NCBI GenBank assembly: GCA_003138485.1
Contig: PLGF01000165.1
Span: 29,015 to 61,765 of the forward strand
DNA length: 32,751 nucleotides
DNA from: Verrucomicrobiales bacterium
GTDB lineage: Bacteria; Verrucomicrobiota; Verrucomicrobiia; Limisphaerales; Palsa-1400
Direction: 5' to 3'
This document shows positions 7,998 through 15,456 of this stretch, piece by piece (the stretch's first letter is position 1; every line of letters starts with the position of its first letter). The notes below the pieces were generated by a model, which made no database searches, had not been told where the DNA came from, and worked only from the letters and a program-made list of their open reading frames with translations. The translations under genes were made by a program, and so were the position numbers.

Positions 7998-8768
7998 TCA
8001 TTTAAGCCCCGCCGCGTTGGTCTCCTCGCTCGTGCGCCACTCAAAAACCGCCCGCCCCCAATCGGTCATCCCCGAGGCCGACCGCTCAAAGCGCAGCCCT
8101 TTGGCCGCGATCAACGCCGCCGCGTCCGCCTTGGGCGACCCGCTCCGCACGACCAGGCGATGCGCCACGATGTCGCCCACGCGGTTGACGGCGATCTCCA
8201 CAACCGAATTGCTCAACAATTGCGCGTTGGGCCACGCCGCCAGCGCCGGCTCGGCGCCCGTCCAACGCCGCGCCACCGCGCCTTCGAGGCGGAAAATCGA
8301 ATTCGTCTGGACGACTTCCGCCGGAAGGTAGATGGGAAGCGGCTCCAACGACATCGATCCCCGGTCTTCCAGAGCCAGAGGCAGAAGCGTCGGGCTGGAG
8401 GTCACGGCGGCTGGAATGTTGCCAAGATTGGCAAGATTCAAGTCCAGCCAGACCGGCGCTTCCAGCCGATTTGTGGGGGTGTAGGACGGAGGCCGCTGCG
8501 AAAGCCAGCCCCGGCCCGAAAATCCGCGGACGCCAGGCCATGCGAACACCGCCGGGTCCCCCGCAAGACACACGCTCCACAACTTCTCCTCCGTCACCGT
8601 GGCATCGAGCGCGGAAAAACGGATGCCCGGCTCGCCAGCCGCCACCGCGCGGCCTGCCCGGTCGCCAAAAGCCAGGATCAACGCAACTTGAAGGACAAAC
8701 AGAACCCCCGCCACGACCAGAAATCGCCACTGCGTCCAGCCTCCCGTCTCTTTGCCGGGAACGCTCAT
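7998..8768 (-). CDS. TonB-like energy transducer
   Basis: The start at 8768 gives an ATGA overlap of 4 bp with the exbD stop and yields 256 residues; a longer reading upstream would run through exbD in another frame. One membrane anchor lies at about residues 15-34 (FLVVAGVLFVLQVALILAF). The last 100 residues resemble the TonB C-terminal fold: VEIAVNRVGDIVAHRLVVRSG followed by ADAAALIAAKGLRF corresponds to the typical 'v.V..dG.v....v..SSG...D.aAl.a....rF'. The classical proline-rich periplasmic spacer is missing. Together with ExbB and ExbD it would transmit proton-motive force to outer-membrane receptors or another envelope process. The middle region (about 40-150) is not recognised. Confidence 0.7.
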   Translation of the reverse strand: MSVPGKETGGWTQWRFLVVAGVLFVLQVALILAFGDRAGRAVAAGEPGIRFSALDATVTEEKLWSVCLAGDPAVFAWPGVRGFSGRGWLSQRPPSYTPTNRLEAPVWLDLNLANLGNIPAAVTSSPTLLPLALEDRGSMSLEPLPIYLPAEVVQTNSIFRLEGAVARRWTGAEPALAAWPNAQLLSNSVVEIAVNRVGDIVAHRLVVRSGSPKADAAALIAAKGLRFERSASGMTDWGRAVFEWRTSEETNAAGLK

Positions 8769-9193
8769 GGCGGCTGGGCAAACATGGGGGGGCGCTCCGC
8801 CAGCAAAACCTCCGTGATGCCGGCCTGGCGCGCCAGCAGTTCCAGGCGCGCGATCACCTCCAGTGTCGCCGCCTTGTCGGCCCACAACACCATCGTCAAT
8901 TTCCTGGATTGCCGCGCCGTGCCGGTCTGGCGCTCTTTCAATTTCGCCTCCAAATACCCTTCCTGCACCGCCTCGTTCTCAAAAAAACATTGTCCGCGGG
9001 AATCGACCGCCACCACCACCGTCGGGTTGTCCGTCCCCGGCCAGCGCCCCGCTTCGGGCAGATGGATCGTCACTCCGGGCGTGTAAAGCAGAGAGCACAG
9101 CAGCATGAATATCAGCAGCAACATCAACACCCCCGCCACCGGCGCCGCGTCCAGCGGCCCGCGAAATAGACTGGCATGACGCTCGAATCTCAT
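8765..9193 (-). CDS. ExbD/TolR-family biopolymer transport protein
   Basis: This 142-residue protein has one membrane helix at about residues 17-37 (PVAGVLMLLLIFMLLCSLLY) followed by a periplasmic domain starting TPGVTIHLPEAGRWPGTDNP. That layout and the PGV.I.LPEA pattern are those of ExbD/TolR. In classical ExbD the segment reads P-[LI]-I-D-V-V, and the aspartate carries protons; here the aligned residue is glycine (G21), and the only nearby acid is D15, three residues before the proline. It overlaps exbB and the TonB-like gene by 4 bp each, so the three are co-translated. It may belong to a divergent ExbD group in which the acid is moved. Confidence 0.82.
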   Translation of the reverse strand: MRFERHASLFRGPLDAAPVAGVLMLLLIFMLLCSLLYTPGVTIHLPEAGRWPGTDNPTVVVAVDSRGQCFFENEAVQEGYLEAKLKERQTGTARQSRKLTMVLWADKAATLEVIARLELLARQAGITEVLLAERPPMFAQPP

Positions 9194-9825
9194 GCCTTGC
9201 GCGAGTCCTCAGGCCCAGCCCCCGGAGCGGCCACGATGCCCAGGATCTCGCTGGCGGCCTGCTCCATGTCGAGAACAATATGATTGACTCTGCTGACCAG
9301 GTAATTGTAACCCGCGTAAGCCGGAATGGCCACGGCCAGCCCCGCGGCCGTGCAGATCAGCGCCTTCCAAATGCCGGGCGAAAGATCCCCCACATGCGCG
9401 TTGAGGCCCGCTTTCTCCACCGCGGCGAACACGCCCATAAAACCGAGCACCGCGCCCAGCAGCCCCAGCAACGGCGCGATTTGCGCCACTGTGGCCAATA
9501 GGCTCAGCCGCTGCTCCAGGCGCGGCACCTCCCACGCGCCGGCGTCCTCCAGCGCCTCCCGCACCGCTTCGCGGCCCCGGTCCCGGTTGAGAATGGCGAT
9601 CTTGACCAGGCGCGGCACGGGACCGGGCGTCGCGTCGCAGATGGCCAGCGCCTCGACAATGTTGTCGCGCTTGAGCACGTTGCGCACCCCGTTGAGAAAC
9701 TCCGTGGAGTTGATCTGATCCCGGTGATATTGCAAAAGGCGTTCGCAGAAAATCGCCAAAGCGACCGCGCTGGTCGCCACGATCACCCAGATCATCAAAC
9801 CGCCCTCAGCCAATAAATGAGGCAT
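9190..9825 (-). CDS. MotA/TolQ/ExbB proton-channel family protein
   Basis: This 211-residue protein has three membrane helices: residues about 10-30, about 107-134 (VAQIAPLLGLLGAVLGFMGVF) and about 152-172 (ALICTAAGLAVAIPAYAGYN). The second and third match the conserved channel helices of ExbB/TolQ. The usual LLGTV is LLGAV, so one of the two conserved channel threonines is alanine, while the threonine in the third helix is kept. It is the first gene of the exbB-exbD-tonB-like set and is divergent from hpt across a 45- to 63-bp spacer. It should form the pentameric stator with ExbD in the inner membrane. Confidence 0.88.
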   Translation of the reverse strand: MPHLLAEGGLMIWVIVATSAVALAIFCERLLQYHRDQINSTEFLNGVRNVLKRDNIVEALAICDATPGPVPRLVKIAILNRDRGREAVREALEDAGAWEVPRLEQRLSLLATVAQIAPLLGLLGAVLGFMGVFAAVEKAGLNAHVGDLSPGIWKALICTAAGLAVAIPAYAGYNYLVSRVNHIVLDMEQAASEILGIVAAPGAGPEDSRKA

Positions 9826-9888
9826 CCCCGCTTTATACCCCGTCCACTTTGAACTTTAAACCCTAATCTTTTGGCCTATCTTTTCTCC

Positions 9889-10560
9889 ATGGATTCGCCG
9901 CGCCGCCGCAACCAGCCGCCACACCCCTGGCGCAACCAGATCGAATCCGTCCTCATCTCCCAACAGCGCCTGGCTCGCCGCGTCCGCACCCTGGCCGCCC
10001 AGATTCAGCGCGACTTCGCCGGACGCGACCTCGTCATTGTCGCCTTGTTAAACGGCACGGTTGTTTTCCTGGCCGATCTCTTGCGCGGCCTTTCGCTGCC
10101 CTTGCGCCTGGATTTCATTGGCGTCTCCAGTTACGGCGGCGGCGCCGAATCGGCCGATCTGGTTTTCACCAAGGAACTCCGCCTGGACGTCACCGGACGG
10201 GACGTCCTCCTGGTCGATGATATTTTGGACACCGGAAAAACCCTCTCGCGCGTCACCTCCAAATTGGTGCGACTGCGCCCACGCGTCATCAAAGTTTGCG
10301 TTTTACTGGACAAACCCGCCCGCCGCCTGGAAAACATCACGGCCCATTACGTCGGCTTCACCATAGACAATCACTTCGTCGTCGGCTACGGCCTGGACTA
10401 CGCCGAGCGCTATCGCAACCTCCCCTTTGTCGGCGTCCTGCGCCCGGAAATGTACAAACACCCCGACTTCATCCCCGTGCTGTCCCCGGCCAAACGCCGT
10501 CTGCTCCAGGGCACGGAAGACAAGCCGCCCGGCGGGGCCGCCGCTGAGAAGCCGGAATAA
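9889..10560 (+). CDS. hpt: hypoxanthine phosphoribosyltransferase
   Basis: The enzyme salvages hypoxanthine (and guanine) with PRPP to give IMP (GMP). The PRPP-binding loop VLLVDDILDTGKTL and the C-terminal base-binding signature GYGLDYAERYRNLPFVGVL are intact, and the flexible-loop region VSSYGGG is present. I prefer the ATG at 9889; a TTG at 9871 is in frame, and either start leaves an unusually long basic, proline-rich N-terminal tail of about 20 residues before the conserved IESVLIS. The C-terminus also carries about 20 extra residues rich in Pro, Gly and Ala. It is transcribed away from exbB and feeds the same IMP pool as guaB3 and purH. Confidence 0.93.
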   Translation: MDSPRRRNQPPHPWRNQIESVLISQQRLARRVRTLAAQIQRDFAGRDLVIVALLNGTVVFLADLLRGLSLPLRLDFIGVSSYGGGAESADLVFTKELRLDVTGRDVLLVDDILDTGKTLSRVTSKLVRLRPRVIKVCVLLDKPARRLENITAHYVGFTIDNHFVVGYGLDYAERYRNLPFVGVLRPEMYKHPDFIPVLSPAKRRLLQGTEDKPPGGAAAEKPE

Positions 10561-10627
10561 ACCCGAACCCGAATCATTAGCGACGTTTCCGCTGGCCAAC
10601 AAAGCAGTGCGACGTTAAAGTGCAAGC

Positions 10628-10870
10628 GTGCAGACTTGGTTGTCAGAGAAAATTGTCTTCGATCCCGCTGTTTGTCACGGCAAACCGGTGGTGAGAGGCA
10701 CACGTGTTCTCGTGGCCAATGTCGTGGGAGCGGTAGCTGCCGGTGAGACCCTCCCGGAGATTTTGCGGGATTACCCCTCGCTGACGGAATCGGATGTTCG
10801 GGCGTGCCTTGAATTTGCCGGCAGGTTGACTGCAATGGAGGGAATCGAGGCCGAACTCACCGCGAAATGA
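10628..10870 (+). CDS. DUF433-family antitoxin
   Basis: This 80-residue protein starts with GTG. The pattern IVFDPAVCHGKPVVRGTRV, then LPEILRDYPSLTESDVRACLEFA, is the DUF433 signature (winged-helix-like, VapB45-type antitoxin). DUF433 proteins are typically paired with DUF5615 PIN-like toxins, and exactly such a gene follows with a 4-bp ATGA overlap. By family knowledge it should bind the toxin and repress the operon. The antitoxin is intact while its partner is frameshifted, a common end state for a decaying addiction module. Confidence 0.87.
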   Translation: MQTWLSEKIVFDPAVCHGKPVVRGTRVLVANVVGAVAAGETLPEILRDYPSLTESDVRACLEFAGRLTAMEGIEAELTAK

Positions 10871-11243
10871 CATTTTTTCTTGACGAGAATTTCCCCCGTA
10901 CCGCGTTGGCCCATCTGCAAACCAAGGGGCACAATGCCAGCCACGCCTTGGATGCATTTCCCCCTGGAACGTCTGACGATAAGTTATTTGCCCTTGCGCA
11001 AGAGCAAGGCGCCATTTTTGTCACGACTGACAAGGACTTTTTCACACGATTCCACTGGCGTTCGTCAAACATCACGGCGCAATCGTGATTACGTTGCACA
11101 AGCCAAATCGTGCCAGCTTACTTCGCCGATTGTCCGATGCGTTGGCATTGCTGGGATCCCATTATCAGGCAGGGACTCGCGGGATCTTGCCCCTCCCGAT
11201 CTTGGGTTTGATTTCCGAGTGTTCGGCGCTTCTCCCGCCATAG
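10867..11243 (+). pseudogene. DUF5615 PIN-like toxin, frameshifted
   Basis: The first 58 codons give a DUF5615 N-terminus: MTFFLDENFPRTALAHLQTK, then IFVTTDKDFF, containing the two acidic PIN-like motifs (LDEN and TDKDF). After the codon at 11041-11043 the open frame goes off-family and stops at 11088. The neighbouring frame, entered at 11043, continues with TIPLAFVKHHGAIVITLHKP and RASLLRRLSDALALLG, which fits the expected C-terminal strand and helix of this family, and stops at 11243. A single missing C after 11043 explains it. Catalytic acids survive, but the truncated 73-residue product lacks the C-terminal third. A sequencing error cannot be ruled out. Confidence 0.75.
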
Positions 11244-11265
11244 CCAGGCGACGGCGGACGTGGTT

Positions 11266-11291
11266 AAACGTCTTCCTCTGCGGCTCTCTGC
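11266..11291 (+). repeat. dispersed 26-bp repeat, copy 1
   Basis: This segment, beginning aaacgtcttcctctgcgg, matches 31552-31577 at 25 of 26 positions, about 20 kb away and in the same orientation. The wording resembles the degenerate 'ctctgcggctctgcg' intergenic repeats seen in many environmental bacterial genomes. Confidence 0.7.
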
Positions 11292-11419
11292 GGACTCTGC
11301 GCGAGAAAAGTCGGTTTCCCTTGTTGGGCTGGTCTTCCGGAGTTTCACCCTCTGGCAAGCTCTGGCAAGTTATCAAACCGGGGTCTTGCACGTTAATTCG
11401 GATTGTGACCTCATGCACC

Positions 11420-11450
11420 CTTGTGCACCCTTGTGCATGATAAATAGGGG
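11420..11450 (+). repeat. 31-bp dispersed repeat, copy 1
   Basis: This segment contains tandem 'cccttgtgca' units and ends in ataaatagggg. It matches 11538-11568 at 28 of 31 positions, and its central 15 bases recur exactly at 1-15. Confidence 0.75.
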
Positions 11451-11537
11451 GCCGCGCCGGATCGGGTGCCCCCGCCTACAAGCAGCCGGTTTCGGCTTTT
11501 TGCGCCCGCGGCGCGGAGATCCCGGCGCTTATGCAGG

Positions 11538-11568
11538 CTTGTGCACCCTTATGCACCATAAATAGGGG
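11538..11568 (+). repeat. 31-bp dispersed repeat, copy 2
   Basis: This is the second copy of the repeat at 11420-11450 (28 of 31 identical, same orientation). The 87 bases between the two copies are GC-rich and non-coding. Confidence 0.75.
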
Positions 11569-11752
11569 CGCTGGAATTCAAGTGAGCTTGCGGGCGCGGC
11601 CCGCCCCCTCCTGAAGCGCGGCAAGAAATGGGTGGGTATCCGCAAATTCGGACAAGTCTTCTGGAGCCGGCCCTTTTACAGTCGAAAAAATCCGCCGGGA
11701 TTTGATCGCATTTTTGTGGCATGAATCCGGCGGCGGGTGAATCATCCTGACG

Positions 11753-12187
11753 ATGAGCAAGCTGCAAGATGTGCTTGAGTTGCGGGTCCGTTACAGCGAA
11801 ACGGACCAAATGGGGACATTCTATAACTCGCGCGCCCTGGAATGGTTCGAGTGCGCCCGGACGGAATTGATGCGCCGGAAGCTGGGCCTGCCCTACACGG
11901 CGATCGAAGAGAGGGGTGTCTTCCTGCCGCTGGTGGAGGCGCATCTGGAGTTTCTGGGCGGGGCGCGCTACGATGATTTGCTGGAGATCGCCTCCGCCGT
12001 TGAGTTTTCAGGACGGGCGCGGCTGCGGTTCGATGTTCACATTACGCAAAACACGACCGCCAAAGCGGTGGTGCGCGGTTGGACGATCCATGCGTTCGCC
12101 GATGCCGGGGGGAAACCGATCCGCCCCCCGGCATGGTTCATCGAAGCCATGCAAAGAGCGTCCGCCAAGCCCGAAGCCCGCGTTTGA
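11753..12187 (+). CDS. acyl-CoA thioesterase, YbgC/4HBT hotdog family
   Basis: This 144-residue hotdog-fold enzyme has the YbgC/FadM active-site segment RVRYSETDQMGTFYNSRALEW, with the catalytic aspartate at about residue 18. It should hydrolyse an acyl- or aryl-CoA thioester in the cytoplasm. The ligase gene starts 16 bp after its stop, and a second, unrelated-type thioesterase closes the cluster. In this setting it may act on aromatic or branched acyl-CoA made by the ligase, but that is inference. Length and start (ATG at 11753) match the family. Confidence 0.87.
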   Translation: MSKLQDVLELRVRYSETDQMGTFYNSRALEWFECARTELMRRKLGLPYTAIEERGVFLPLVEAHLEFLGGARYDDLLEIASAVEFSGRARLRFDVHITQNTTAKAVVRGWTIHAFADAGGKPIRPPAWFIEAMQRASAKPEARV

Positions 12188-12203
12188 GCGGACGACACTT
12201 ATT

Positions 12204-13535
12204 ATGAGAAAATCGCCAAACCAACCCCACCGAACCTTCCATCCCGTCAGCGCGCCGGATTTTCTTCCGCCAGACCAGTTGAGGGAACTCCAGTTGCAGC
12301 GCCTGACATTCATCGTCCGGCGCGCTTATGAGCATGTCGGCCTGTTCCGCAAACGGATGGATGAACGCAATCTGACGCCGGACGACGTGCAAAGCCTGGA
12401 GGACATCACGCAACTGCCCTTCGCGGTGAAGACCGATTTGCGGGACACCTACCCGTTCGGATTGTTCGCCAGCCCGATGAAGGACATCGTCCGCGTGCAT
12501 GCATCGACCGGGACGACGGGCAAGCCGATCGTGGTGGCTTACACGAAGGAAGACATAGAGGTCTGGACCAACGTGATGACACGCAGCTTCGCGGCGTGCG
12601 GGTTGCACTCCGGGGACATCATCCAAAACGCCTACGGTTACGGGCTGTTCACCGGGGGACTGGGAGCGCATTACGGAGGGGAGGCGCTGGGGGCGACTGT
12701 CATTCCCATTTCGGGCGGTAACACGGAAAGGCAATTGACTGTGATGAAGGATTTCGGAGCGACGGCGATTTGCTGCACGCCCAGCTATTTCCTCCACATC
12801 ATCGAACGCGCTCCCGCCATGGGCATCAAAATCAAGGAACTGCCGTTGCGCGTGGGAGTTTTTGGCGCTGAACCGTGGACGGAAACGATGCGCCGGCGCA
12901 TCGAGGCGGAAAGCGGCATCAAGGCCTACGACATTTACGGGCTTTCGGAGATCGTCGGGCCGGGAGTGGCGATGGAATGCCAATGCCAGGCCGGCCCGCA
13001 CATTTTTGAGGATTGGTTTTATCCGGAGATCATCGACTCGGTCACGGGCAAGCCGTGCGCGGATGGCCAGGAAGGCGAGCTGGTGCTGACCACGCTGGGC
13101 AAAGCGGCCATGCCGATGATCCGTTACCGCACGCGCGACATCACCGCCTTGACTTCCGAGCCTTGTGCCTGCGGGCGCACGCTGCGGCGCATCAAGCGCA
13201 TCGCGCGGCGCAGCGACGACATGATGATTATTCGCGGCGTCAACGTTTATCCCTCGCAGATCGAGACGGCGCTGCTCAAGATCGAAGGCACCCTGCCCCA
13301 TTACCAGATCATCCTGACCCGGGAAATGGGCCTGGACGAAATCGAAGTGCAGGTGGAAGTGACGCGGGAGCTTTTCGGGGACACGGTGGGAGCGCTCGAG
13401 GAGTTGCAACACAAACTGAGCGCCAGCGTCGAAACGTCGCTGGGGCTGCGGGCCAAAGTGCGGCTGGTGCAACCGCAGAGCATCCAGCGCAGCGAAGGCA
13501 AAGCCAAACGGGTCATTGACCAGCGCAAAATGTGA
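12204..13535 (+). CDS. paaK: phenylacetate-CoA ligase
   Basis: This 443-residue adenylate-forming enzyme should convert phenylacetate or a related aryl acid, ATP and CoA into the CoA thioester. The ATP-binding loop STGTTGKPIV lies at about 101-110, followed by YDIYGLSEIVGPGVAMECQ (AMP-binding A5-type motif), RYRTRDIT, and the C-terminal hinge RRSDDMMIIRGVNVYPSQIE typical of PaaK. I chose the ATG at 12204; open frame upstream overlaps the thioesterase gene in another frame and is not family-like. Neighbours are a 4HBT thioesterase (16 bp upstream) and an ACT protein (13 bp downstream). Genes for phenylacetyl-CoA oxygenation are absent, so an arylacetate produced by amino-acid fermentation or degradation is as likely a substrate. 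Confidence 0.92.
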   Translation: MRKSPNQPHRTFHPVSAPDFLPPDQLRELQLQRLTFIVRRAYEHVGLFRKRMDERNLTPDDVQSLEDITQLPFAVKTDLRDTYPFGLFASPMKDIVRVHASTGTTGKPIVVAYTKEDIEVWTNVMTRSFAACGLHSGDIIQNAYGYGLFTGGLGAHYGGEALGATVIPISGGNTERQLTVMKDFGATAICCTPSYFLHIIERAPAMGIKIKELPLRVGVFGAEPWTETMRRRIEAESGIKAYDIYGLSEIVGPGVAMECQCQAGPHIFEDWFYPEIIDSVTGKPCADGQEGELVLTTLGKAAMPMIRYRTRDITALTSEPCACGRTLRRIKRIARRSDDMMIIRGVNVYPSQIETALLKIEGTLPHYQIILTREMGLDEIEVQVEVTRELFGDTVGALEELQHKLSASVETSLGLRAKVRLVQPQSIQRSEGKAKRVIDQRKM

Positions 13536-13548
13536 GACGGAGAACTTT

Positions 13549-13989
13549 ATGAAATTGAAACAACTTTCCCTTTTTCTCGAAAACAAACCCGGCGCCCTCA
13601 GCCGCCCGATGCGGATTCTGGCCGCGGCCGGCTTCAACATCCTGACGCTCTCGATTGGCGACGCCCACCAGTTCGGCATCCTCCGCCTGATCCTGCGCGA
13701 CTGGGCCAAAGCCAAGAAGCTTCTCGAAAAAGAGGGCTTCGTGGTCAAGGTCACCGACATGGTCGCCGTCGAGGTGGCCGACGAGCCCGGCGGTCTGGCG
13801 GAGATACTCGACGTGCTGGAGGCGGCCGGGGTAAACGTCGAGTTCATGTACGCCTGCACCGAAAAGCGCGAAAGCAAGGCGTTGATGGTTTTTCGTTTTG
13901 ATGACCCGGACAACGCCCTGCGCGTCCTGCGCCGGCACGGCATCCACGCCGCCGGCAGCGCGGGCCTCCTCAAACAATGGCAAGGCTGA
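13549..13989 (+). CDS. tandem ACT-domain protein
   Basis: This 146-residue protein consists of two ACT domains, about residues 1-70 (MKLKQLSLFLENKPGALSRP) and 71-146 (AVEVADEPGGLAEILDVLE). Both carry the 'E.kPG.L..i...L..agiNi' ligand-binding pattern. Such stand-alone proteins are commonly encoded next to PaaK-type ligases and indolepyruvate ferredoxin oxidoreductase genes, and are thought to sense an amino acid, probably aromatic. Its start lies 13 bp after the ligase stop and its end 3 bp before the next gene, so it is in the same operon. Role in allosteric control of the ligase is inferred from context only. Confidence 0.88.
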   Translation: MKLKQLSLFLENKPGALSRPMRILAAAGFNILTLSIGDAHQFGILRLILRDWAKAKKLLEKEGFVVKVTDMVAVEVADEPGGLAEILDVLEAAGVNVEFMYACTEKRESKALMVFRFDDPDNALRVLRRHGIHAAGSAGLLKQWQG

Positions 13990-13992
13990 CCT

Positions 13993-14391
13993 ATGGAAAA
14001 CATAAGACGATGCTTGAAGAACGACCGGTTCGCGGAACGCGCGAACATTGAACTGCTCTCCGTCTCGCCCGGGCGCGCCACGTGCAAGATGGTTTTGCAG
14101 CCGCACCACCTCAACGGCCTCAATTCGGCGCATGGCGGGGCGATATTCACGCTGGCGGATTTCACCTTCGCGGCGGCGGCCAATTCCCACGGAACCGTCG
14201 CCGTGGCGATCAACGCGAACATCACGTTCATGAAAGCCGCCGCCGCCGGCACCCTTTGGGCAGAGGGGCGCGAAGTGTCCAAGAATTTCAAAATCGGCTC
14301 GTATCTGGTCGATGTGAAGGACGACCAGGGAGATTTGGTCGCCCAATTTCAAGGCCTGGCCTATCGCAAGAAGGACAAGCTGCCGGAATAG
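13993..14391 (+). CDS. PaaI-family hotdog thioesterase
   Basis: This 132-residue hotdog protein carries the PaaI pattern LNGLNSAHGGAIFTLADFTF, with the HGG element at about 47-49 and the conserved acidic residue D56. PaaI thioesterases hydrolyse phenylacetyl-CoA derivatives and related aryl-CoAs, often to release trapped CoA. It follows the ACT gene by 3 bp and ends the operon. Having this and the YbgC-type enzyme flank the same ligase is notable, since the two hotdog families are distinct. Confidence 0.88.
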   Translation: MENIRRCLKNDRFAERANIELLSVSPGRATCKMVLQPHHLNGLNSAHGGAIFTLADFTFAAAANSHGTVAVAINANITFMKAAAAGTLWAEGREVSKNFKIGSYLVDVKDDQGDLVAQFQGLAYRKKDKLPE

Positions 14392-14459
14392 TCGTTTTTG
14401 GAGGTTGCGGGGCAGATAAAGGATTGACGGCATCCGCCCTGTTCTCTTAGGCTTTCCGC

Positions 14460-15456
14460 GTGGTAAAATGTGACGTTGCGATGTTTCAAGCTGCAAAAAT
14501 CATTGCTGACGAGTATTCAGACAATGCCGACGCGGTTTTCGCCCAGGGAGACTCGTTGGACATCTTGCGAGAGTGCCCAGCCGGTTTCGCGAAACTGATC
14601 ATCACGTCCCCCCCCCTACAACATTGGCAAGGAGTACGAAAAGCAAAAGAAGTTGGAGCATTACTTGGAGGGACTAAAGCCGATTCTCGAACAACTGATT
14701 CGGGCGCTGTCTCCGGGCGGATCACTTTGCTGGCAGGTTGGAAACTATGTTGAGGACGGCGAAATCTTCCCTCTGGATACATGGTTCTATCCAATTTTCA
14801 AGAAACTCGGCCTGCAACTTCGGAACCGCATCATTTGGACCTTTGAACACGGGCTTCACTGCTCCCTGCGATTCTCCGGCCGCTACGAAACGTTGCTGTG
14901 GTTTACAAAGACTGACAACTATACATTTAATCTCGATCCCATTCGCGTTCCTTCAAAATATCCGGGGAAGACGAATTTCAAGCCGGGTCCAAAATATGGC
15001 CTTCCGTCGGGAAATCCGCTTGGAAAGAACCCTTCCGATGTCTGGCGGCTAATGGAAAAAGAATGGGAGGCGGGTCTCTGGAACATCCCAAACGTGAAGG
15101 CGAATCATCCGGAAAAGACGCTTCATCCGTGCCAGTTTCCAATTGAACTCGTGGAACGCTGCGTTCTGGCAATGACAAATCCAGGAGATTGGGTGTTGGA
15201 CCCTTTCAGCGGGGTTGGCTCCGCCATGTTGGCCGCCGTGCGGCACGATCGGAAGGCAATGGGCTGCGAACAAGATTCTCATTACGTCCTTGAAGCCCGT
15301 CGCCGAATGAATCTCCTTTTGGCTGGAGAATTGCCTTACCGCCCCCTCGGTAAACCAGTGTACCAACCGACCGGAAAGGAGAAGGTGTCACAAATTCCGC
15401 TGGAATGGACAAGAACAGGTGAAGCGGTATGTTCCTGTGAAGGCTCTGGCGGATGA
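14460..15456 (+). pseudogene. DNA N4/N6 methyltransferase, frameshifted at a C9 tract
   Basis: The two halves lie in different frames. The first (14460 to about 14616; GTG start, or ATG at 14481) ends in ...KLIITSPP. The second reads on as YNIGKEYEKQKK, then SPGGSLCWQVGNY and, near the end, DPFSGVGSAMLAAVRHDRKA. Joined, they make a methyltransferase of about 330 residues with catalytic motif IV (TSPPYNIG) before the AdoMet motif I (DPFSGVGS), the order of beta-class enzymes. The break is a run of nine Cs at 14608-14616; eight would restore the frame. The tract encodes the catalytic SPP itself. It may be a phase-variable switch, a decayed gene or a homopolymer sequencing error. The C-terminal tail after about PLEW looks unlike the family. 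Confidence 0.82.
14608..14616 (+). repeat. poly-C tract (C9) in methyltransferase
   Basis: Nine consecutive cytosines lie within the codons for the catalytic SPPY motif. Slipped-strand loss of one C would restore the full reading frame. Confidence 0.85.

Larger units (their letters stand above)
11244..11752. other. gene-free interval with short dispersed repeats
   Basis: No convincing gene is seen in this 500-bp interval. It contains a 26-base segment at 11266-11291 that matches 31552-31577 at 25 positions, the tandem doublet ctctggcaag near 11350, and two copies of a 31-base repeat described separately. Any promoter for the thioesterase operon starting at 11753 should lie towards its right end, but I see no confident -35/-10 pair. 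Confidence 0.6.

Noticed and set aside
12138..14291. A 717-codon minus-strand open frame opposite the ligase, ACT and thioesterase genes
   Set aside because: It crosses three well-identified plus-strand genes and shows no family pattern.
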